Part shown: positions 41,039 through 49,852 of the stretch, piece after piece
How positions within the stretch are numbered: position 1 is the stretch's first letter
Layout of the letters: every line of letters begins with the position of its first letter
From: Meridianimarinicoccus marinus
Lineage (GTDB): Bacteria; Pseudomonadota; Alphaproteobacteria; Rhodobacterales; Rhodobacteraceae
Direction: 5' to 3'
Assembly: GCF_040689105.1 (NCBI RefSeq)
Contig: NZ_JBFBVU010000014.1
Coordinates: 38,942-102,941, forward strand
DNA: 64,000 nucleotides
Translations under genes and position numbers: made by a program
Notes under the pieces: generated by a model
Database searches by the model: none
What the model saw: the letters and a program-made list of their open reading frames with translations, nothing else
What the model was told of the DNA's origin: nothing

Positions 41039-41820
41039 TCCGTCCCGGCCTCTGTTCCGTGACGTTTCGCGATCTCGACGTTCCGGCCCTGATCGACCTT
41101 GCGGCCGAAACGGGCGTTCAAGTCATCGAATGGGGGGGCGACACGCATGTTCCGCCCGGCGACCTGGACCTTGCCGCGCAGGTGCGCGCGCTGTGTGCTG
41201 CCAAGGGCATTCTGCCGGCCTCCTATGGGTCATATGTCCGGACGGGCACCCCCGACGCCCGCGCCGCCTTTGCCGACGTGCTGGCGACAGCCCGCGTCCT
41301 TGGCGCCGGCAATATCCGGGTCTGGGCCGGTGAGGCGAAGCGTGCCGAAGCCGGGGCGCAGGTCTTCGATACCGCCGCCGCCGATCTTGCGCATTTTGCC
41401 CGCAGCGCGGCCCAGGACAACATCACCGTCAGCGTCGAATACCACCGCCGCACCCTGACCGAAGAGGCCGAGGACGCCCTGGCCCTGTTGGATGCCGCCG
41501 CCGAGGACAACCTCTACAGCTACTGGCAGCCGGTTCCGGGGCGCGGTCTGGCGCGCTGGCTGGAAGAACTGGAAATGCTGGCGCCGCATCTGGGCGATCT
41601 GCACGTATTCCACTGGATCATGACCGACGACGGGCAAAGGCGGCGACCGCTGGCCGAAGGCCTGGCGGACTGGCGCGTCCTGTTCGATGCCTGGTCCCCC
41701 GCGCCACGCTGGCCGCATCCGCGCACGGCCTTTCTTGAATTCGTCCGCGACAACGAGATCGGCCAGTACCACCACGACATGCACGACCTGAGAACTCTGT
41801 GCGGTCCGTCCACGGACTGA
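41035..41820 (+). CDS. Sugar phosphate isomerase/epimerase (xylose-isomerase-like TIM barrel), third copy
   Basis: 261 residues. Begins MIRPGLCSVTFRDLDVPALIDLAAETGVQVIEWGGDTHV in pieces, which matches the first strand-helix of the fold. Glu in VSVEYHRRTLTEEAED near residue 140, and HVFHWIMTDDGQ near 197 supply likely metal or substrate ligands. The start at ATG 41035 overlaps the dehydrogenase stop; an upstream open frame is a shadow. Substrate unknown; the neighbours suggest a sugar or sugar acid released by the DUF2264 protein. Confidence 0.84.
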   Translation: MIRPGLCSVTFRDLDVPALIDLAAETGVQVIEWGGDTHVPPGDLDLAAQVRALCAAKGILPASYGSYVRTGTPDARAAFADVLATARVLGAGNIRVWAGEAKRAEAGAQVFDTAAADLAHFARSAAQDNITVSVEYHRRTLTEEAEDALALLDAAAEDNLYSYWQPVPGRGLARWLEELEMLAPHLGDLHVFHWIMTDDGQRRRPLAEGLADWRVLFDAWSPAPRWPHPRTAFLEFVRDNEIGQYHHDMHDLRTLCGPSTD

Positions 41821-41849
41821 CCGCGAACCAATCAAGGGAGGAAACCATA

Positions 41850-43739
41850 ATGTTCAAACGCAACCCAATGGCCGTTTCGCTGGCGGCCTTGCTGGCCCTG
41901 GCCGGACCTGCGCTGGCGCAGGACTACACCCAGGCGCCCGATCTTCAGGCCGCTGTCGATGCCGGCGATCTGGCCCCGCTGGACGAGCGTCTGCCGGCCA
42001 ACCCCTATGTCGTCACCCCGCTGGACTCGGTGGGCACCTACGGCGGTGTCTGGCGGTCGGCCCTAAAAGGCACCTATGACACCGGCTGGATCCGCCGCAC
42101 CGTGGGCTATCAGCCGCTGGTGGCCTATGACTACGAATGGACCAAGGTCGTCCCGAACGTGGCCGAAAGCTTCGAAGTCAACGAGGACGCGACCGAATTC
42201 ACCTTCCACCTGCGCGAAGGCCACAAGTGGTCGGACGGAGAACCCTTCACTGCCGAAGATCTTCTGTTTGCCCTGAATGTGATGAAAAGCCCGGCCTATG
42301 GCGGCCGCAAGGCGAACGGCTTCGAATGGGACAAGATCACCGGCGAAGTCATCGATCCGCTGACCTTCAAGATCACCCTCTCGGCGCCCAACGGCCTGCT
42401 TCTGGAGCGCCTGGCCTCGGTCGAAGGACAGTTCATCGTCAACGCCGCCAAGCACTATTGCGGCAAGTATTTCCCCGATGTGACCGCCGATGCGAATGAC
42501 ATCGCCAAGGCCGCGGGTTTCGAGAGCTGGTCGCAGGCGGTGGAGCAAAGCTGCTTTTTCAACTTCGTCGACGAAGACCGCCCGCTGCTCTTCGCCTGGC
42601 GCCAGGTCACACCATATGACGGCCTGAACCAGCTGATCGAATGGGAACGCAACCCCTATTTCTTCAAGGTCGACACCGACGGCCAGCAACTGCCCTATAT
42701 CGACAAGGTGCAGATGGTGCAGACCGAGAACGTCGAGGACATCGTTCTGAAGGTCGTCAACGGCGAGATCGACTTCTCGAACCGGCATTTCGCGACCGTC
42801 ACCAACAAGCCGGTGATCTACGATGGTCAGGAACAGGGCGGCTATACGCTCAAGCCCACCACCGACGCGCGGATGAACCACGCGATCTTCCAGCTCAACC
42901 TGACCCATGAAGATCCCGAGAAGCGCAAGCTCTACAACGAAAAGGACTTCCGCGCGGCGCTGTCGATGGCGATGGATCGCGAAGAGATCATCGACGTGGT
43001 CTTTGCCGGACAGGGCGAACCCTATCAGGCCGCGCCGCGACCCACGTCGCAATTCTACAACGAGACCCTGGCCAAGCAGTTTACCGAATATGATCCGGAC
43101 ACCGCCAACGATCTGCTCGACGGGCTTGGCCTGACCGAGCGCAACGACGATGGCATCCGTCTGGGCTTTGACGGCGAACCGATCCGCATCCAGCTGTTCT
43201 CGCCCTCGGACCAAACCGAGTTCAACGACATCGCGCAGCTTGTTGTCGAGCAGTGGAAAGAAATCGGCATCGATCTGGATGCGCGCAACGCCGAACGCAG
43301 CCTTGTCTACGAGCGGATCCAGACCAACAGCCACGACATGCATATCTGGTGGGGTGACGGCGGCATGAGTGACGCGCTGCTCGACCCGCGGTTCTACTTC
43401 CCGTTCAACCTGGAGTCCGCCTACGCCGAGAAATGGGCGCAGTACTTCATGAAGAACGGCAGCAACCTTGCCGAAGCGCCGCCGGCCGAGGTTCAGAAAC
43501 AGATGGACCTTTACATCCAGCTGATCGCTTCGCCGGACAAGGAAGAGCAGAAGAAGATCTTTGGCGAAATCCTCGATATCGCGGCAGACCAGTTCTACGT
43601 GATGGGCACGGTCCTTCCGGCTGATGGATACATCGTGGCCAACAACAAGCTGGGCAACGTGCCGGAGCGTCAGGTCTACACCTGGGTCTACCCGCAGCCT
43701 GGCCCGATGGAAACGTCGCAGCTCTACTACAAGAAGTAA
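41850..43739 (+). CDS. ABC transporter substrate-binding protein, family 5 (peptide/oligosaccharide type)
   Basis: 629 residues with a signal peptide (MAVSLAALLALAGPALA within the first 24 residues). The family 5 hallmark is FTFHLREGHKWSDGEPFTAEDLLFALN (in pieces, near residue 115), followed by DFRAALSMAMDREEIIDVVFAG near 370. Members bind di- and oligopeptides, but also oligosaccharides and opines. It is long for a DppA, closer to those taking larger ligands. GGGAGG before the ATG. With sugar-type enzymes around it, an oligosaccharide ligand is favoured. Confidence 0.9.
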   Translation: MFKRNPMAVSLAALLALAGPALAQDYTQAPDLQAAVDAGDLAPLDERLPANPYVVTPLDSVGTYGGVWRSALKGTYDTGWIRRTVGYQPLVAYDYEWTKVVPNVAESFEVNEDATEFTFHLREGHKWSDGEPFTAEDLLFALNVMKSPAYGGRKANGFEWDKITGEVIDPLTFKITLSAPNGLLLERLASVEGQFIVNAAKHYCGKYFPDVTADANDIAKAAGFESWSQAVEQSCFFNFVDEDRPLLFAWRQVTPYDGLNQLIEWERNPYFFKVDTDGQQLPYIDKVQMVQTENVEDIVLKVVNGEIDFSNRHFATVTNKPVIYDGQEQGGYTLKPTTDARMNHAIFQLNLTHEDPEKRKLYNEKDFRAALSMAMDREEIIDVVFAGQGEPYQAAPRPTSQFYNETLAKQFTEYDPDTANDLLDGLGLTERNDDGIRLGFDGEPIRIQLFSPSDQTEFNDIAQLVVEQWKEIGIDLDARNAERSLVYERIQTNSHDMHIWWGDGGMSDALLDPRFYFPFNLESAYAEKWAQYFMKNGSNLAEAPPAEVQKQMDLYIQLIASPDKEEQKKIFGEILDIAADQFYVMGTVLPADGYIVANNKLGNVPERQVYTWVYPQPGPMETSQLYYKK

Positions 43740-43746
43740 GTCTCTG

Positions 43747-43773
43747 CCGGGCGCGGCAACTGGCGGCGCCCGG
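43747..43773 (+). terminator. Intra-operon hairpin after the family 5 binding-protein gene
   Basis: CCGGGCGC (43747-43754) and GCGCCCGG (43766-43773) form an 8-bp stem with an 11-base loop, 8 bases after the stop. Confidence 0.55.
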
Positions 43774-43805
43774 ACCACCCACATGCAATACTCGGGGGAA
43801 AGAGC

Positions 43806-44804
43806 ATGTTGAACTATCTGGCCCGCAGACTGGTGACGATGATCCTGACGCTTCTGGCCTTGTCCGTCGTCGTCTTCGTCGTGATCCAACTGCCACCGGG
43901 GGATTTCGTCACCTCCTACATCGCAAGCCTTTCGGCAGCCGGCGAAAGCGTCGATCAGGAAACGATCATCGCCCTGCGCGACCGCTACAAGCTGGATTCC
44001 CCGGTTCTCGTCCAATACGCGGCCTGGCTGTCGGACATCCTGCGCGGCGATTTCGGCTACAGCTTCGAGATGCAGCGCCCGGTGTCCGAGATCTTCTCGC
44101 AGCGCATCGGCATCTCGCTGGCCGTGGAACTGACCGCCGTCATCGTCATGTGGGCCGTGTCGATCCCCATCGGCATCTATTCCGCCGTGAACCAGTATTC
44201 GGTGGGCGACTACATCGCCACCATTCTTGGCTTCCTTGGACTTGCGATCCCCAACTTCCTGTTCGCGCTGGTCCTGATGTACGTCTGCTACAACTGGTTC
44301 GGCGTGACCATCACCGGCCTGTTCTCGGCCGAATACATGAACGCACGCTGGTCCGTGGACCGGTTCCTGGATTTCGCCAGCCACGTCTGGGCGCCGATCC
44401 TTGTTATTTCCACTGCCGGGGCCGCACAACTGGTCCGGGTGCTGCGCGCCAACCTGCTGGATGAGCTGAACAAGCCCTATGTCCTGACCGCCCGCGCCAA
44501 GGGCCTGACCAAGCGCCGTCTGATCTGGCGCTATCCGGTGCGCGTGGCGATGAACCCGCTGGTGTCGACGATCGGCTGGGTGCTGCCCACGGTGATCTCG
44601 TCGTCCTTCGTGACCGCCATCGTGCTAAACCTGCCGACCCTGTCGCCCATCCTTCTGCGCGCCCTGCTCAGCCAGGACATGTACCTTGCCGGGGCGCTCA
44701 TCATGTTCATGGGGCTGCTGACGCTGGTCGGCACCCTGATATCCGATCTACTGCTGGCCTGGATCGATCCGCGCATCCGGCTTGGCATGGTGGGAGCCAC
44801 CTGA
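43806..44804 (+). CDS. ABC transporter permease (DppB family)
   Basis: 332 residues with six membrane helices; begins with the DppB-type MLNYLARRLVTMILTLLALS and has the EAA loop in LLDELNKPYVLTARAKGL near residue 225. The conserved segment LDSPVLVQYAAWLSDILRGDFGYS is near 62. Its stop overlaps the next ATG by one base (TGATG). Confidence 0.93.
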   Translation: MLNYLARRLVTMILTLLALSVVVFVVIQLPPGDFVTSYIASLSAAGESVDQETIIALRDRYKLDSPVLVQYAAWLSDILRGDFGYSFEMQRPVSEIFSQRIGISLAVELTAVIVMWAVSIPIGIYSAVNQYSVGDYIATILGFLGLAIPNFLFALVLMYVCYNWFGVTITGLFSAEYMNARWSVDRFLDFASHVWAPILVISTAGAAQLVRVLRANLLDELNKPYVLTARAKGLTKRRLIWRYPVRVAMNPLVSTIGWVLPTVISSSFVTAIVLNLPTLSPILLRALLSQDMYLAGALIMFMGLLTLVGTLISDLLLAWIDPRIRLGMVGAT

Positions 44805-45994
44805 TGACCCTCACAACCCCCGCAAATTCCCCTGACGCCCGCATCGGCCAGGTCCGGGACACCCCCGAGGTTGCCGTGGGCGAGATCGACCCCCGCATCG
44901 ACCTTACCCACGGCACCGAAAGCCAATGGCAGCTGATCCGCCGTCGCTTTTCCAAGCATCGGCTGGCGGTCGTCAGCCTCTGGATCCTGTCGCTCTTCGT
45001 GTTCGTCGCGATCTTCGCGGGCTTCGTGGCCCCCAATGATCCCGGCAACGTCAAGGCGCGCTACACCTATGCGCCGCCGCAGGCGCTGCACTTCATCGAC
45101 AAGACCGACGAGGGCTGGTCCTTCCGCCCCTATGTCTACGGCTACACCGTCGAGATCGAGCCCGAGGCCCTGCGTCGCACCTTCGTCATCGACGAAGACA
45201 AGAAGATCTATCTGACCTTCTTCAAGCGCAGCTGGGAGTACAAGCTGTTCGGCCTGATCCCCACCGACATCCATCTGATCGGACCCGAGCGGTCGCGCGA
45301 TCCCTTCTACCTGTTCGGCGCCGACCGTCTGGGCCGGGACATGTTCTCGCGGCTGGTCTATGGCACCCAAATCTCGCTGTCTGTCGGCCTGGTCGGTGTG
45401 ATCATGAGCCTTGTTCTGGGCGTCATCATCGGCGGGGCTGCGGGGTATTTCGGCGGCTGGTTCGATGCGGTGACACAGCGCGCCATCGAATTCCTGCGCT
45501 CTTTGCCCACCATCCCGCTGTGGATGGGGCTGGCCGCCGCGATGCCGTCGGACTGGTCACCGCTGCAGACCTATTTCGCCATCACCCTGATCCTGTCGTT
45601 CCTTGGCTGGACCGAACTGGCGCGGGTGGTGCGGGGCCGGTTCCTGGCGCTGAACGGCGAAGACTACGTGGCCGCGGCCCGCTATGACGGCTGCTCGCAC
45701 CTGCGGGTGATCGTCCGCCACATGGTGCCCGCCTTCACCAGCCACATCATCACCGCGGCCTCGCTGGCGGTGCCGGCCATGATCCTTGCGGAAACGGCGC
45801 TGTCCTTCCTTGGGCTGGGGCTGCAGGCACCGGTGATTTCCTGGGGCGTGCTGCTGCAAGAGGCGCAGAACATCCGGACGCTGGCCACCGCCCCCTGGCT
45901 GCTGCTGCCGGGCGCGGCCATCGTGATCGCCGTGCTGGCGATGAACTTCATCGGCGACGGGCTTCGCGACGCCGCAGATCCCTATGCCAAGTGA
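44804..45994 (+). CDS. ABC transporter permease (DppC family) with extra periplasmic segment
   Basis: 396 residues, about 90 longer than most DppC proteins. After the first helix (AVVSLWILSLFVFVAIFAGF near residue 55) there is a roughly 70-residue hydrophilic insertion up to FGADRLGRDMFSRLVYG. The EAA loop is GEDYVAAARYDGCSHLRVI near 280. Similar insertions occur in some oligopeptide-type permeases. It probably contacts the binding protein. Pairs with the permease at 43806. Confidence 0.92.
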   Translation: MTLTTPANSPDARIGQVRDTPEVAVGEIDPRIDLTHGTESQWQLIRRRFSKHRLAVVSLWILSLFVFVAIFAGFVAPNDPGNVKARYTYAPPQALHFIDKTDEGWSFRPYVYGYTVEIEPEALRRTFVIDEDKKIYLTFFKRSWEYKLFGLIPTDIHLIGPERSRDPFYLFGADRLGRDMFSRLVYGTQISLSVGLVGVIMSLVLGVIIGGAAGYFGGWFDAVTQRAIEFLRSLPTIPLWMGLAAAMPSDWSPLQTYFAITLILSFLGWTELARVVRGRFLALNGEDYVAAARYDGCSHLRVIVRHMVPAFTSHIITAASLAVPAMILAETALSFLGLGLQAPVISWGVLLQEAQNIRTLATAPWLLLPGAAIVIAVLAMNFIGDGLRDAADPYAK

Positions 45995-46004
45995 GGACAC
46001 AGCC

Positions 46005-47687
46005 ATGACTGCACAGACCGGCAAGACGGTTCTGGAAGTGCGCGGCCTCAGCGTCGCCTTCCCCGGCCGCAAGGGCGAAACCACCGCCATCTCGAACGTC
46101 AGCTTCGACCTGAAACTGGGCCAGACCACCTGCTTCGTGGGCGAATCCGGATCGGGCAAATCGGTGACCGCGCGCGCGGTTCTGAACATCGTCGAACCCG
46201 CCGTGATCAAGGCTGGCGCGATCAACCTTGTGGATGTCGAGGCCGGCCAGCGGATCGAACTGTCGGGCCTGAACCCCGACGGGGCCGAGATCCGTGCTGT
46301 GCGCGGCGCCCGCATCGCCATGATCTTCCAGGAACCGATGTCCTCGCTCAGCCCGGTGCACACCATCGGCGAGCAGATCATCGAAGCCATCCTGCTGCAT
46401 CAGGACGTGGACACCGCCACCGCCCGCGACCGTGCCATCGAGGCGCTGCGGGCCGTGCAGATCAAGAACCCCGAAGAGGCCATCGACCGCTATCCGTTCG
46501 AATACTCCGGCGGCATGCGGCAGCGGGCGATGATCGCCATGGCCCTGGGCTGCGAACCGGACATCCTGATCGCCGACGAGCCGACCACGGCACTGGATGT
46601 GACGACGCAGGCCGAGATCCTCAGGCTTCTGAAAGGCTTGCAGGAAAGCCACGGCATGGCAGTGATGTTCATCACCCATGACATGGGCGTGGTGGCCGAA
46701 ATCGCCGATCAGGTGGTGGTCATGCTACACGGCTCGGTGGTCGAGACCGGCGAGGTGGATCAGGTGTTTCATGCCCCCGCGCACGCCTACACCAAGAAAC
46801 TGCTCAAGGCGTCGATGGGGCTGGACGAAGCCGCGCACGGCCGCGCCGGCGTGGCCTCGGGCGAGGTGCTAATCGAAACCCACAACCTGTCGCTGTCCTT
46901 CCCGTCGAAGAAAAAGCTTCTCAGAAAGCCCGGCAGCGGCGTGCAGGCCCTGGACGAGGTGTCGGTCGAACTGCGGCGCGGGGAAATCCTTGGCATCGTC
47001 GGGGAATCCGGCTCGGGCAAGACGACGCTGGCGCGGGTTCTGATGGGCCGGTTCCGGCCGCAGGTCGGCCAGGCGATCTATCACACGCGCGATGGCGTGG
47101 CCAAGGATCTGACCGATCCCGCCACCTTTCGCGACGGGCAGGTCTACCGCGAGATGCGAATGATCTTCCAGGATCCCTACGGCTCGCTCAACCCGCGCAT
47201 GACCGTGCAACAGATCATCGGCGAGCCGCTGCTGGTCAACGGTCTGCTGAAGGGCGCCGCCCTGCGCGACCGGGTGGGCGAATTGCTGGAGCGCGTCGGC
47301 CTTCCCGCCAGCGCGATGGAGCGCTATCCGCACGCCTTTTCCGGCGGTCAACGTCAGCGGATCGGCATTGCGCGGGCCATCGCACTGGACCCGCGCGTCA
47401 TCATCGCCGACGAGGCAACCAGCGCGCTGGACGGATCGATCCGGGCGCAGATCCTTGATCTGCTGCTGGATCTGCGGACCGAACTGGATCTGTCGATCCT
47501 GTTCATTGCCCATGACATCGGCGTCGTGCGCTATTTCTGCGACCGGGTCGCGGTGATGCACAAGGGCCGGGTCGTCGAAACCGGCACCGCCGTCCAGATC
47601 TGCGACGCCCCGCAGGACCCCTATACACAGCGCCTGATTTCCGCCGTGCCGATCCCTGATCCGCGCAAACGGCATCTGGTGGCCTGA
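46005..47687 (+). CDS. ABC transporter ATPase, DppD-DppF fusion
   Basis: 560 residues with two complete nucleotide-binding domains. Domain 1: Walker A GESGSGKS near residue 43, signature YSGGMRQR near 165, Walker B ILIADEPTTALD near 188. Domain 2: GESGSGKTT near 333, FSGGQRQR near 445, IIADEATSALD near 468. Each half ends with the oligopeptide-type C-terminal extension (for example PYTQRLISAVPIPDP). One chain thus replaces two usual ATPases. GAGG is upstream of ATG 46005. The stop overlaps the next ATG by one base. Confidence 0.94.
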   Translation: MTAQTGKTVLEVRGLSVAFPGRKGETTAISNVSFDLKLGQTTCFVGESGSGKSVTARAVLNIVEPAVIKAGAINLVDVEAGQRIELSGLNPDGAEIRAVRGARIAMIFQEPMSSLSPVHTIGEQIIEAILLHQDVDTATARDRAIEALRAVQIKNPEEAIDRYPFEYSGGMRQRAMIAMALGCEPDILIADEPTTALDVTTQAEILRLLKGLQESHGMAVMFITHDMGVVAEIADQVVVMLHGSVVETGEVDQVFHAPAHAYTKKLLKASMGLDEAAHGRAGVASGEVLIETHNLSLSFPSKKKLLRKPGSGVQALDEVSVELRRGEILGIVGESGSGKTTLARVLMGRFRPQVGQAIYHTRDGVAKDLTDPATFRDGQVYREMRMIFQDPYGSLNPRMTVQQIIGEPLLVNGLLKGAALRDRVGELLERVGLPASAMERYPHAFSGGQRQRIGIARAIALDPRVIIADEATSALDGSIRAQILDLLLDLRTELDLSILFIAHDIGVVRYFCDRVAVMHKGRVVETGTAVQICDAPQDPYTQRLISAVPIPDPRKRHLVA

Positions 47688-49585
47688 TGAAAGACCACAC
47701 GCCCATGTCCAATGTTCTGCTGACCGAAACCCCGATCACCGGGAACCCCTTTGCGACCCGCGCCGATGCGCAACGGGCGGTGGTGGATCTGATCTCGCCC
47801 CTGAAGGACGGGTTTTCGCCGGGCCGCGCGCGGGTAAAACTGGGCGATACCTCGGCCCATTTCCACGATGCCGCGGCCCATCTGGAAGGGCTGGTGCGCC
47901 CGTTCTGGGGGCTGGCGCCGCTGCTGGCCGGGGGCGGAACCTTTGACGGGATCGAGATGTTCGTCGAAGGCCTGCAAAACGGCGCGGACCCCGAGCATCC
48001 GGAATATTGGGGGCCGGTGACCGACTTCGATCAACGCATGGTGGAAAGTGCTGCCATCGGCTATGCGCTGGCGCTGGCGCCCGAGGTGTTCTGGGATGGC
48101 ATGACGCAGCGTGGGCGCGATTGCCTCGGCGACTGGCTGTTGAACTCCCTGCAACACAGGCCAGCGGCCAACAACTGGCACTTCTTTCACGTGCTGGTCT
48201 CGCTGGGCCTGACCCGCGTTGGTGTCGCGCATGACCTGTCGATCATCGAGGCCGATCTCGACCGGCTGGAAAGCTGGGAGATGGGCAATGGCTGGTACCG
48301 CGACGGCGGCAAGCGGCAGGCGGACCACTACATTCCCTTTGCCATGCATTTCTACGGCCTGATCTACGCGCAATACGGTCCCGAAGCCGATGCCGCGCGC
48401 CGTGACCGGTTCCGCGACCGCGCCCGCACCTTCGCGCCGCAGATCGCCCATTGGTACGCCGCCGATGGCGCGGCACTGCCCTATGGCCGGTCCCTGACCT
48501 ATCGCTTCGCCCATGCCGGGTTCTGGGGCACGCTGGCGATGGCCGGGGAAGAGGCATTGCCGTGGTGCGAGATCCGAGGCCTCTGGGCGCGCAACCTGCG
48601 CTGGTGGTCGGACAAGCCGTTCACCGATACGCGCGGGGTGATGACCATCGGGTTCGGCTATCCGCAGTTGCACATGGCCGAACGCTACAATTCGCCCGGC
48701 TCGCCCTATTGGGCAATGAAGGCCTTCGCGCCGCTGGCACTGCCGGACACCCATCCGTTCTGGGCCGCCGGGGAAACCGCCCCCGTGAACCGCGACGAGG
48801 TTGTCACTCTGCCGGAACCGGGGATGGTCAAATTCGAACATCTGGGCGATGTGACGGTCCTGTGCGGCGGCCAGCACCCGCCGGCCCTTGGCCGCTCGGC
48901 CGAGAAGTACAACAAGTTCGCCTATTCCACCCGCTATGGCTTCAGCGTCGACTTCGAAGCGCGCGGCTTTGCCAACGCGCCCTCGGACAACATGCTGACG
49001 TTTTCCGAAACCGGCGAATATTCAGCGCCGCGCAGCGGGGAAACCATGGCGCGGATCGGGAACGGCTGGCTCTACTCGGCCTGGTCGCCCATGCCCGAGG
49101 TCGAGGTCGAAACATGGCTGCTGGCCCATGCGCCCTGGCATCTGCGCCTGCACAGCATACGCACCAAGCGCCGGGTGCAAACGGTCGAGGGCGGCTTTGC
49201 GATACGCAAGACCGATGCAATCCCCGGACCGGACCTGCAACCGGTGGTTCGCGCCGAAGGCCCCGGTGCCTATGCCCGAATGACCAATGCCACCGACACG
49301 ACCACCGTCGTCGATGTGCAGGCGCCGATCGGCACCCCCGTGGCGCGGGCCGGGCGGGTCATCGCGCCCGAAGCCAATACCAACCTGATCGCACCGCGCA
49401 CCTGGGTGCCGCAACTGACCTGCGATCTGGCCTCCGGCACCTGGTCGCTCGGGGCATGGGTCTACGCCGGCCGCACGGTGGGAGCGGTGCCAGCCTTGCC
49501 CGATGCCCGCAGCCTTCCCACAAGCGCCGATCTGGACCAGATGCGCACGGGCGGGGAAATCATCCGGGTCTGGGACCTGCCATGA
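47687..49585 (+). CDS. DUF2264 family protein (putative glycoside hydrolase)
   Basis: 632 residues. The N-terminal two-thirds is helical with many aromatic and acidic residues (HFHDAAAHLEGLVRPFWGLAPLLAGG, NNWHFFHVLVSLGL, YRDGGKRQADHYIPFAMHFYGLIYA, each in pieces), typical of an (alpha/alpha)6 barrel. The C-terminal part is beta-rich. No signal peptide, so it acts in the cytosol after uptake. DUF2264 has been placed among glycoside hydrolases, and I recall uronosidase activity in one case (family GH154); I cannot check this. Translationally coupled to the transporter ATPase (TGATG), so it probably cleaves the imported oligosaccharide. Confidence 0.85.
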   Translation: MKDHTPMSNVLLTETPITGNPFATRADAQRAVVDLISPLKDGFSPGRARVKLGDTSAHFHDAAAHLEGLVRPFWGLAPLLAGGGTFDGIEMFVEGLQNGADPEHPEYWGPVTDFDQRMVESAAIGYALALAPEVFWDGMTQRGRDCLGDWLLNSLQHRPAANNWHFFHVLVSLGLTRVGVAHDLSIIEADLDRLESWEMGNGWYRDGGKRQADHYIPFAMHFYGLIYAQYGPEADAARRDRFRDRARTFAPQIAHWYAADGAALPYGRSLTYRFAHAGFWGTLAMAGEEALPWCEIRGLWARNLRWWSDKPFTDTRGVMTIGFGYPQLHMAERYNSPGSPYWAMKAFAPLALPDTHPFWAAGETAPVNRDEVVTLPEPGMVKFEHLGDVTVLCGGQHPPALGRSAEKYNKFAYSTRYGFSVDFEARGFANAPSDNMLTFSETGEYSAPRSGETMARIGNGWLYSAWSPMPEVEVETWLLAHAPWHLRLHSIRTKRRVQTVEGGFAIRKTDAIPGPDLQPVVRAEGPGAYARMTNATDTTTVVDVQAPIGTPVARAGRVIAPEANTNLIAPRTWVPQLTCDLASGTWSLGAWVYAGRTVGAVPALPDARSLPTSADLDQMRTGGEIIRVWDLP

Positions 49586-49717
49586 CCTGTGCCCGGTGTT
49601 TCGAGGACACCTCGGCCCGCCGGGAATGACGATTTGCGCGCGGTGTTCCTGACATCGCGCGGGCAGAGCGTGCCACATGAGCCCCGGCACAGGCCGCAAC
49701 GCAGATCGGCAGCGCCG

Positions 49718-49743
49718 CCCGCACACTTGTCCCGCACACTTGT
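49718..49743. repeat. Perfect 13-bp tandem repeat
   Basis: CCCGCACACTTGT occurs twice back to back in the 267-base gap between the DUF2264 and serine hydrolase genes. It lies 110 bases upstream of the hydrolase start and could be a regulator site or a simple duplication. The rest of the gap shows only short GC hairpins and no gene. Confidence 0.7.
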
Positions 49744-49852
49744 CATGCAACTTGAAACTGATCCGTTTTGCAGAGACCCTTGAACCCAAGCAGACCCAGA
49801 CGAGGTTTGGGCGCGGGCCGCTCATCGGCAGCGCATAGCGGAGGGATATTTC

